Shown here: in pieces, positions 1 through 6,005 of the stretch
How the letters are laid out: each line of letters starts with the position of its first letter
Numbering within the stretch: position 1 is the stretch's first letter
Assembly: GCA_029933115.1 (NCBI GenBank)
Contig: JAOZOT010000015.1
Coordinates: forward strand, 1 to 24,448
Length of the DNA stretch: 24,448 bases
DNA from: Anaerolineae bacterium
Lineage (GTDB): Bacteria; Chloroflexota; Anaerolineae; E26-bin7
Direction of reading: 5' to 3'
Position numbers and translations under genes: made by a program
Notes under the pieces: model-generated
What the model was told of the DNA's origin: nothing
Databases searched by the model: none
Seen by the model: only the letters and a program-made list of their open reading frames with translations

Positions 1-7
1 CCTTGGC

Positions 8-35
8 TTGACTTCTCCCAGGATGATGGTACAAT
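8..35 (+). promoter_or_regulatory. Sigma-70-type promoter of his leader
   Basis: A -35 box TTGACT (8-13) and a -10 box TACAAT (30-35) are separated by 16 bases, which predicts transcription from about 42. The only thing downstream before a strong terminator is the His-rich leader ORF. This therefore reads as the promoter of a histidine attenuator. Seen directly in sequence; activity is inferred. Confidence 0.65.
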
Positions 36-44
36 ATCTCCGCT

Positions 45-131
45 ATGATCGCTAGAATGTACACCCAGGCGCACCATCATCATCGTCAGCTCTTGCCACC
101 CGACCGGGGAGGTCAGGTTTGGTGCGCCTGA
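45..131 (+). CDS. hisL: Histidine leader peptide (attenuator peptide), 28 codons
   Basis: A short ORF runs from ATG 45 (or the in-frame ATG 57) to TGA 129-131. It contains Ala followed by four consecutive His codons (72-83: CAC CAT CAT CAT), then Arg-Gln. The predicted transcript start near 42 would make it almost leaderless, and no Shine-Dalgarno is visible before either ATG. Runs of His codons in a short ORF directly ahead of an intrinsic terminator are the signature of ribosome-mediated attenuation of histidine biosynthesis operons (E. coli hisL is the known model). The ORF overlaps both arms of the 66-76/120-130 stem, as expected. The downstream his genes survive only as fragments. The alternative is a chance ORF, but the alternative RNA folds make that unlikely. 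Confidence 0.65.
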   Translation: MIARMYTQAHHHHRQLLPPDRGGQVWCA

Positions 132-181
132 ATTGATCCCCGCACATTTTGCCCTCCCGGTCATCCGGCGAGGGCTTTTTT
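66..181 (+). promoter_or_regulatory. Histidine-operon transcription attenuator
   Basis: Three mutually exclusive helices can be drawn. An 11-bp perfect stem joins CAGGCGCACCA (66-76, overlapping the His codons) to TGGTGCGCCTG (120-130). An antiterminator joins GACCGGGGAGG (102-112) to CCTCCCGGTC (153-162) with a single bulged G. The terminator hairpin (151-175) uses the same 153-160 bases. A ribosome stalled at the His codons (72-83) would open the first stem and leave 102-112 free to pair with 153-162, allowing read-through. A ribosome reaching the stop at 129-131 would cover 102-112 and let the terminator form. The helices are seen in sequence; the mechanism is inferred from known his and trp attenuators. 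Confidence 0.65.
151..181 (+). terminator. Intrinsic terminator of the his leader
   Basis: The stem is GCCCTC-CCGG (151-160) pairing with CCGG-C-GAGGGC (165-175), with a TCAT loop and one bulged C. It is followed directly by six T residues (176-181). This is a strong rho-independent terminator and the third element of the attenuator. Confidence 0.85.
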
Positions 182-190
182 GTTTATACG

Positions 191-256
191 ATGCAGGCCC
201 GTGGCGACCAGCACGTGGACTCTCACCACACGGTGGAGGATGTGGCTCTGACATTG
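191..256 (+). pseudogene. hisB: hisB internal fragment (imidazoleglycerol-phosphate dehydratase)
   Basis: The frame starting at 191 reads QARGDQHVDSHHTVEDVAL, which matches the conserved HisB block (G-D-x-H-x-D-x-HHTVED-V, containing metal-binding His residues). Only about 20 codons of this block remain. The usual N-terminal third is missing, because the fragment begins within ten bases of the leader terminator. The rest of the protein is replaced by a hisE fragment in another frame. It cannot make an active enzyme. The match is recalled from the family motif and was not searched. Confidence 0.65.
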
Positions 257-354
257 CTGAGGTGGCCGATCTCGTCTACCACCTGCTGGTGCTGCTGGCC
301 GCGCGGGGATTGACCTTGGCCGATGTGGAGGCCGAATTGGTACGGAGACGGTGA
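250..354 (+). pseudogene. hisE: hisE C-terminal fragment (phosphoribosyl-ATP pyrophosphatase)
   Basis: The frame ending at TGA 352-354 encodes EVADLVYHLLVLLAARGLTL followed by a D-V-x-A-E-L-x-R-R tail. This is the typical C-terminus of HisE or of the HisE half of HisIE. The N-terminal catalytic helices are absent. It is joined to the hisB fragment in a different frame around 244-256. hisE or hisIE is often the last gene of a his operon, so one internal deletion from hisB to hisE would explain the junction. An ORF can be drawn from TTG 133 to 354, but its first part crosses the terminator and matches nothing I recognise. Confidence 0.65.
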
Positions 355-397
355 GCCCCCACAGGTCATGAACAGAATGCACTTGACTTGGCCTATA

Positions 398-427
398 TTG
401 CCTAAAGGTGATAAAATGTGGTATAAT
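398..427 (+). promoter_or_regulatory. Promoter of the 7-TM kinase gene
   Basis: A perfect -10 TATAAT (422-427) is preceded by TTGCCT (398-403) with an 18-base spacer. A TTGACT at 383-388 is too distant to pair with this -10. The predicted start near 434 gives a roughly 50-base leader to the ATG at 487 and argues against translation from ATG 439. Confidence 0.6.
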
Positions 428-486
428 TTATCAAAGTAATGAATCACCAGCCTGGCGTTAGGCGCTTGGAGGAGAAGGGAGTGGGA

Positions 487-3087
487 ATGTCCATTGTTTT
501 CGATGCTCTCAACTTATTGAGCGCGCCCCCTGGAGGGCTTGTCTACCACCTGGTGACCCTCTTTGCCATTGAGGCCGCCCTGGGCATGGCCTTGGGCCAA
601 TGGCAGCGCACTCGACAAAAAGGCTCCCTCCGCATGGCAGTGGCTTTCGGCAGTCTGCTTCTCATGAGGCTGTGCCTGATGATGGTGGCTTTGCTGGCCT
701 GGCAGGGCTTTCTCGACCCGGCCGCTCTGGTTCCACCACTGGAACGCTTCTTCGACACCGCCGGGGTAGTCCTGCTCTGCTGGGCTTTTGTCTTCCCTGT
801 CCTTGACAGTCCCGACATCTCTCGATTGTTCCTCATCGCCAATCTGAGCCTGGCGACTATGACCTGTCTCGTCCTGACTCCCCTCTGGTATCTGGACTTT
901 GGGATGGCCGCTGACCTGAATTACAACGGCTATTGGCAGGACATCGTTTGGGGCATCTGGAAGCTGCTCCTCATCTGCACGGCCTATCTGATTCTCTTGT
1001 GGCGGACGAGCCGTGAGCGGGGCCTGTTGCTGAGTGTTGTCACCTGTTGGCTGGTGGGCAGCTTCCTGCATCAAATAGTCGTCTGGCTGGCACCTCATGT
1101 CTACAAAGTGGCCCACATCGCCGGCTGGGAGCGATTGGCCAATCTCGTGGTTTTTCCTCTCCTGGCGGTCGTTGTCTATCGCATCGTCATCGCTGAGATC
1201 AGCTCTCGCGCCCGTGAACCTCAGGTCGAGGAAGCAGCAGGTGAGGTGGAGAGATTGCTCCCCTTGCTCAGAGCCAGCCAGAAAACCGGTGCTTCGCTGG
1301 AATTACCCGTCATTGTAAACAGTGCGGTGGAGGGCATCGCTCAGGCCTTGGGAGCCGATATGTGTGCTCTCGCTTTTCCTGCTGATAGTGCCGGCGAGTT
1401 GCATCTGGCTGCTATATACCCTGGCGAGGAGAGAGAGGGGGACATCTTTCTCACCCTCGATGAGCAGCAATTTATCCAGCCGGCCGTGAGCCGGGGAGAA
1501 CAAATTGTGATAGACAGCGTGGAAGGTGACGCCCAGGTCATGAAATTATACGCTCTGATGGGTTTCAGCGAGATGGGGCCGCTTCTCATCCAACCCTTGT
1601 CACGGGAGCACCATTTCATCGGGTTGCTCATCGTTGGCAACCCTCAGGCGAAACGCGCCTTCTCGTCTGGTGAGCTTCAACTTGCTCAAATACTGGCCGA
1701 TCAGGTGGCAGCGGCCATCGAGAACGCCCGCCATCACCGGAGGGTACAGGCCAAGGCGGAACAACTGGCGTGGAATCTCCGCAGCCAGGAGGAGTTGTTT
1801 GGCCGACGCCGGGCCGAACTGGAGGCTGAGGTGCAGAAAAGCCGCGAAGATGCGGAAATGTTCGCCCAACGCCTGTACGAAGCGGAGATGAAGGCCAAGA
1901 GGATAGAACAAGAGCTTGAGGAACTGACCAAAAGATTCCATCTGAAGGAGAAAGAGGCCCTCGAAGAGAAAAATGCACTGGAGGCAGAGCTACAAGCGAA
2001 GAAGGAAGAGGCCCAGCAGCTTGCCCAGAAGCTCGAGGCCCAACAGAAAGATGCTCAAGCCAAAGCCGACCTGGAAGCAGAACTGAAGCAAAAGGACGAG
2101 GAGATCCGCAAACTGAGCGAGAAGCTTCAGGCTCAGGAAATGGAGGTCTCCCAGGCCAGGGATAGTCTGGAAGTGGAATTGAGACGGAAAGAGGAGCAGA
2201 TTCGGCAGTTGGCAGAAGAGCTCCGGTCGAAGGAGGCTGAGCTTGACCGGGTTAGGGCCAAGTCGGAGGCGGAACTGAGCCAAGCCACGGATAAGATAAA
2301 ACAACTGGCAGAGATCATCCACCGCCAGAAAGAAGAGGTCGGCCAAAGCGAGGAACAGCGGGCCAGAGATCAGTTCATCGCCTCCATCTCTCAGGAATTG
2401 CGTACCCCTATGACCTCCATCACCGGTTACACCGACCTTCTGCTAGGCGAGTCTGTGGGTGCTCTCGCTGATATGCAGCGCAAGTTCTTGCAGCGCATCA
2501 AGGCCAACACCGAACGCATGGCCAGTATGCTCAACGACCTGATTGGCGTGTCGGCTATTGATGCCGGCCAGTTGAAACTACGGATCGAGCCTCTCGATGT
2601 GGCCGAAGTTATCGAAGATACCATCATCGGGGCTCGCGCCCAGTTGGAGGAGAAGGAAATCGTCCTGGACGTTGATGTTGACGAAAATCTGCCCTTGGTC
2701 AAAGCGGATGCCGATTATGTCCATCAGATAATGACCAACCTGCTATCGAACGCCTGCAAATGCTCTCCTGTGGGTGGGAAGATAAGCATCAAAGCCACAG
2801 CCTACGATAAGCAGGACTTTGGCGAGTCGGATACCGGCTATCTGTTGGTGTCCGTGACTGATTCAGGGGGAGGCATCGCCCCCGAAGACCAGAGCAAGGT
2901 TTTCGACCGCTTCTATCAGGCTGAGCGACCTCTGATTGCGGGCTTGGGTGAGACCGGCGTGGGCCTATCTATAGTCAAGGCCCTCGTGGATGCCCACGGG
3001 GGGCGAATCTGGGTAGAAAGCGAGATGGGTGTAGGCAGTACTTTCAACTACATTCTCCCCATCGCCGAGAGTGACAAGACACGCTGA
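487..3087 (+). CDS. 7-TM/GAF/coiled-coil histidine-kinase-like protein lacking the phospho-acceptor His
   Basis: An 866-residue membrane sensor. Start ATG 487 is chosen because GGAGGAG (468-474) and GGGAG lie just upstream; GTG 481 and ATG 439 are alternatives. Residues about 15-240 hold seven hydrophobic segments. A GAF domain follows (about 265-420), then a long Glu/Lys/Gln-rich coiled coil (about 425-620), a HisKA-like helix pair and a HATPase_c domain. The H box reads ASISQELRTPM: codon 636 (2392-2394) is CAG, Gln, where the family has the autophosphorylated His. The ATP site looks intact: N box NLLSNACKCSP, G1 DSGGGI, and GETGVGLSI. No response regulator is adjacent. The LysM gene starts six bases after the stop, so the two are probably co-transcribed. 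It may be a pseudokinase or ATP-gated scaffold. The family assignment is firm; catalytic status is inferred. Confidence 0.85.
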   Translation: MSIVFDALNLLSAPPGGLVYHLVTLFAIEAALGMALGQWQRTRQKGSLRMAVAFGSLLLMRLCLMMVALLAWQGFLDPAALVPPLERFFDTAGVVLLCWAFVFPVLDSPDISRLFLIANLSLATMTCLVLTPLWYLDFGMAADLNYNGYWQDIVWGIWKLLLICTAYLILLWRTSRERGLLLSVVTCWLVGSFLHQIVVWLAPHVYKVAHIAGWERLANLVVFPLLAVVVYRIVIAEISSRAREPQVEEAAGEVERLLPLLRASQKTGASLELPVIVNSAVEGIAQALGADMCALAFPADSAGELHLAAIYPGEEREGDIFLTLDEQQFIQPAVSRGEQIVIDSVEGDAQVMKLYALMGFSEMGPLLIQPLSREHHFIGLLIVGNPQAKRAFSSGELQLAQILADQVAAAIENARHHRRVQAKAEQLAWNLRSQEELFGRRRAELEAEVQKSREDAEMFAQRLYEAEMKAKRIEQELEELTKRFHLKEKEALEEKNALEAELQAKKEEAQQLAQKLEAQQKDAQAKADLEAELKQKDEEIRKLSEKLQAQEMEVSQARDSLEVELRRKEEQIRQLAEELRSKEAELDRVRAKSEAELSQATDKIKQLAEIIHRQKEEVGQSEEQRARDQFIASISQELRTPMTSITGYTDLLLGESVGALADMQRKFLQRIKANTERMASMLNDLIGVSAIDAGQLKLRIEPLDVAEVIEDTIIGARAQLEEKEIVLDVDVDENLPLVKADADYVHQIMTNLLSNACKCSPVGGKISIKATAYDKQDFGESDTGYLLVSVTDSGGGIAPEDQSKVFDRFYQAERPLIAGLGETGVGLSIVKALVDAHGGRIWVESEMGVGSTFNYILPIAESDKTR

Positions 3088-3093
3088 GGACCC

Positions 3094-4080
3094 ATGTTAA
3101 GTGATGTCGAGTTAGAGGAAAAAGAGAGCGGCAACGAGCTCGTAGATTGGCTGCGTCGTCTCTGGCCGACCGGCGTCATCGTAGGGGTGGTTCTGGTGAC
3201 GGTGTTTGGCGGCCTTCTGTTGGCCTACCAGGATGTGCCAGGGGAGCGCACCCCGGCGATAGTGGTCAGGCCTACTCCCACTCAAACGCCGCTGCCCACC
3301 GCTACCCCTATACCCCTGCCCACGTTTACGCCCACTCCGCCTTTTGCGACTCCTAGCCCTACCGTGAGGCCTCCTACGGCGACTTGGACACCCCAGGCCA
3401 CGCCTGCACCGACCTGGACTCCCACGCTTACTCCGACTCCATATTGTTGGCCTCCCGCCTCGTGGTGGCTTTACATAGTGCAACCGGGGGACACCCTCCC
3501 CCTCCTGGCTGCACGCCACGGTACGAGCCCCGAGGCCATCATGCAGGCCAACTGTTTGAGCAGCCCGATCATCTATCCGGGGCAGCAACTCTATCTGCCG
3601 CCCGTTTACATCACTCCGACGCCAACTTTATCACCAACTCCTTGCAAACCGCCGGTGGATTGGCGGATATACGTGGTGCAAAAGGGTGATACCCTGTATT
3701 CGCTAGCTCGACGTTACGATACCACCGTCTACGCCATCGTCCAGGCCAACTGCCTGACCAACTATGCTATCTATGTGGGGCAGAATTTGTACCTGCCGCC
3801 TTTGCCTGCCACACCGACGGCGACAGTGACCCATACACCTACCGCAACGGGTACACCCACGAGCACCTGGACTCCCACAGCCACACCGACGGCCAGCGCG
3901 ACCCCCACGATAACGGACACGCCGACTGCAACCGAGACGCCGACGACAGCTCCACCGACGGCGACGGCAACTCCTTCGCCCTCGGCCACTCCTACTGCCA
4001 CGGCCACACCTACCACCCCCACGCCTACGACGGTGCCACCGCCCCCCACAGCGACGCCCACAGCCACCGGCACACCTTAG
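3094..4080 (+). CDS. Membrane-anchored protein with two LysM domains and Thr-Pro linkers
   Basis: 328 residues. A short cytoplasmic N-terminus is followed by one transmembrane helix (about 27-45), a Pro/Thr-rich linker (about 52-120), LysM 1 (about 126-171, YIVQPGDTL...YPGQQLYLPP), a short linker, LysM 2 (about 192-237, YVVQKGDTL...YVGQNLYLPP) and a C-terminal Thr-Pro tail of about 90 residues with no domain. LysM modules bind peptidoglycan or related N-acetylglucosamine polymers, so the protein probably sits outside the membrane on the wall. Each LysM carries a Cys in 'QANCL' and another just before the domain (YCWPP, PCKPP), which suggests one disulfide per module. The spacing of six bases from the kinase stop, with a GAGG motif in between, implies an operon. 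No hydrolase domain is visible. Confidence 0.85.
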   Translation: MLSDVELEEKESGNELVDWLRRLWPTGVIVGVVLVTVFGGLLLAYQDVPGERTPAIVVRPTPTQTPLPTATPIPLPTFTPTPPFATPSPTVRPPTATWTPQATPAPTWTPTLTPTPYCWPPASWWLYIVQPGDTLPLLAARHGTSPEAIMQANCLSSPIIYPGQQLYLPPVYITPTPTLSPTPCKPPVDWRIYVVQKGDTLYSLARRYDTTVYAIVQANCLTNYAIYVGQNLYLPPLPATPTATVTHTPTATGTPTSTWTPTATPTASATPTITDTPTATETPTTAPPTATATPSPSATPTATATPTTPTPTTVPPPPTATPTATGTP

Positions 4081-4083
4081 CAC

Positions 4084-4410
4084 AGCGGTGCATAAAGCCG
4101 TTCCCGGTTGTCAGATGACACAGGGGGTATGCCCCACCCGGAAATCCTCTTAGTTTTGTGAGCAACTGTCTATGAGGGCAGTCACCGCCTCCCGCCTGGC
4201 GATAAATCGCCGGGCCGAGCAGGGGAAGGGCGCCGAAAGCGCCCTAAACGGCCATCTACGCAGGTTGATAGCCCGCCTCAGCGGGCTTGAGTTGCTCAGC
4301 CCTGAGCTTTAGCCAGGCTTGAACCCGCCGGATGGCAAATCCGGCGGGAGCAGGGGAGTAGATACACCCGGGGTAAGGACAGGCCCTGCGCCTGCTCCAA
4401 GGGAATACGA
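4084..4410. repeat. Intergenic hairpin mosaic, no gene
   Basis: This gap holds no convincing ORF but a run of short perfect palindromes: GGCGAT/ATCGCC (4198-4211), GGGCGC/GCGCCC (4228-4244), GCCCGC/GCGGGC (4271-4286), GCTCAG/CTGAGC (4294-4307) and CCCGCCGGAT/ATCCGGCGGG (4324-4348). The last recurs in related form near 18351-18372. They resemble REP-like modules rather than terminators, since none is followed by a T run. Confidence 0.6.
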
Positions 4411-4440
4411 AAACAGGCCGCTTCAAAAAGCGGCCTGTTT
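4411..4440. terminator. Bidirectional intrinsic terminator
   Basis: A perfect 13-bp inverted repeat, AAACAGGCCGCTT (4411-4423) and AAGCGGCCTGTTT (4428-4440), has a four-base loop and A/T tracts at both ends. It lies 38 bases beyond the stop of the minus-strand surface protein and also faces the plus-strand LysM gene, so it can end both convergent units. Confidence 0.85.
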
Positions 4441-4477
4441 CTCTGGCCAGTAGCGTTGTGCCCCCACTCTGACGCTG

Positions 4478-5959
4478 CTAATGCAACCTCTCGATGGCGT
4501 CTACCTGGGCCGCGTCACCTCCACCGGCCGGGCAACTCAGGCGCACGTATCGGTACTGGGCGTCGGGTGGGTCAAGGAGAAAGTTGATGTCTATCAATAT
4601 CCCTGAAGATGGCGGATTGGGCCAGTCGTAGAGAAGGTCGGCCATAATCAGTTCATTGTCAACCTCTCCGTTTGCGTCGTTGCTGAAGGCAGCAACGTTT
4701 GTGCTATCATCCATAGGAGGATTGTAGCCATCTCCCCAGTTGAAAACCTCGTACCATGTTACCATATCTTCGGAGAGTTCGATTACGATAAAGTCCAGAC
4801 GCACAGAACCGGTTGGGGACGGAGCGGGATTCCACCACTCGTAGAAGACAAGGTCATACCCCTGACCGTCCATGATCCCATTACCCGCTCCAAAGTCCAG
4901 GGTGATAACCCCGTTGGGGGCGATGTCGGCAGCGTTTCCATCGGGGGGACCGGTGGCAGACGAGCAGTTGCTTACAGAGATGCTACAAGTGGGCGTTATC
5001 GGGTAAGAGTAGGTGATAGGGATGGTCACAGTAAAGGCGTTGATGGCCACGCCGCTCTGTAGATCCGGGTTGATCACTTGAACGTCGTAGGGCCCTCCGG
5101 CCACCGCAGACAGGTCCAGCGTACCGGTGATGCGGGTAGGACTGATCACCGTCACCGAGGTGAGGGTGATGGTGCGAATCCCGTTGTCAATCCTGGCTGT
5201 GGCTCCTGTCAGGAAATTCTCGCCGGCCAGATCGGTGATGGAAACAATGCTGTCGGTGTCGCCACTAGCGGGGCTGATGCTGTAGACGATAGGCGCCGGC
5301 GAGGTGGGCGTTGATGTCGGTGTTGGCGTTGGGCGTGGCGAGGTGGGCGTCGGCGGCGGCGAGGTGGGTGTGGGTGGCGGCGAAGTGGGCGTCGGCGGCG
5401 AAGTAGGTGTGGCTGTGGGCACAGTGGTAGGTGTAGCCGTGGGCACGCTGGTTGGAGTGGCCGTAGGCGGGCTGGTGGCTGTGGGGGTGGGTGCGACCGT
5501 CGGGCTGGGAGGGACAGTGCTGGTGGGGACAGGGGTCTCGGTAGCCGGAGGAGGCTGCAACGTGGGAGACGGCCGAGGAGGGGGTGCTGGAAGGGACGTC
5601 GGAGTCGGGGAGGGGAAGGGAAGCCCTCCCAAGCTGGCAATGGCTATGGCCACCGGCACGAGCCCCACTCCTGGGGCGGCCGCCAGCGCGCTTTCGTCCT
5701 TGGCAGTCTCCTCGATGACCTCTGGTCGGAGAGGGGCAAAGCGATGTATCTCCCCTTCATCGGGGCTGTAGTCGGCGGTCAGCTTGGTGGCCATGCTGGC
5801 CTCCAACCATTCTTCTTGCTGCTCGTCGGACAGGGCTAACTTGGCGAAGGTGCCCATGAAGCAACATAGGCTCATCAACAGGACCAGGATAAACAGAAGA
5901 GATGAGAACATGGCGCGTTTCGACCGGTCCTGTGCATCCGTCTCTCTTCTCTCACCCAT
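4478..5959 (-). CDS. Surface protein: TM anchor, Thr-Pro stalk, TIG domain, discoidin-like C-terminus
   Basis: 493 residues. ATG 5959 is chosen because GAGGGG lies eight bases upstream; a TTG at 5986 also extends the frame. A charged N-terminus precedes one hydrophobic helix (about 17-40) containing adjacent Cys residues. A region of about 70 residues is followed by a Pro/Thr/Ser stalk (about 120-225). Next comes an IPT/TIG-like Ig fold (about 228-315; IVYSISPASG..., YDVQVINPDL). The C-terminal domain (about 325-493) has Cys-Ser-Asn near its start, aromatic 'VFYEWW' and ends 'YRYVRLSCPAGG...VDAIERLH', a pattern like F5/8 or DOMON-type surface beta-sandwiches. It starts 46 bases after the stop of the upstream kinase, so the two are likely co-transcribed. 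A role in adhesion or ligand binding is inferred only. Confidence 0.75.
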   Translation of the reverse strand: MGERRETDAQDRSKRAMFSSLLFILVLLMSLCCFMGTFAKLALSDEQQEEWLEASMATKLTADYSPDEGEIHRFAPLRPEVIEETAKDESALAAAPGVGLVPVAIAIASLGGLPFPSPTPTSLPAPPPRPSPTLQPPPATETPVPTSTVPPSPTVAPTPTATSPPTATPTSVPTATPTTVPTATPTSPPTPTSPPPTPTSPPPTPTSPRPTPTPTSTPTSPAPIVYSISPASGDTDSIVSITDLAGENFLTGATARIDNGIRTITLTSVTVISPTRITGTLDLSAVAGGPYDVQVINPDLQSGVAINAFTVTIPITYSYPITPTCSISVSNCSSATGPPDGNAADIAPNGVITLDFGAGNGIMDGQGYDLVFYEWWNPAPSPTGSVRLDFIVIELSEDMVTWYEVFNWGDGYNPPMDDSTNVAAFSNDANGEVDNELIMADLLYDWPNPPSSGILIDINFLLDPPDAQYRYVRLSCPAGGGDAAQVDAIERLH

Positions 5960-6005
5960 CGGAATATCCCCTCGGCTAGCCGGCAACCATCTTCCGGAGT
6001 CGTCG

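Noticed and set aside
42..181. Possible SRP 4.5S RNA, suggested by GGTCAGGTT near 111-119
   Set aside because: The conserved GGAAGGAAGCAGC apical loop is absent, while an ORF with four His codons and attenuator folds explains the region better.
133..354. 73-codon ORF from TTG 133 as an intact protein
   Set aside because: Its first half reads through the leader terminator and the hisB fragment in the wrong frame; only the last 35 residues match a known family (HisE).
439..486. N-terminal extension of the 7-TM kinase from ATG 439
   Set aside because: The predicted transcript begins near 434, leaving no ribosome site, whereas GGAGGAG precedes the 481-487 starts.
3703..4083. Antisense ORFs rich in Gly/Val/Arg opposite the LysM Thr-Pro tail
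   Set aside because: They are mirror images of low-complexity PTAT-type codons. The same applies to 5304-5771 and 18546-18809.
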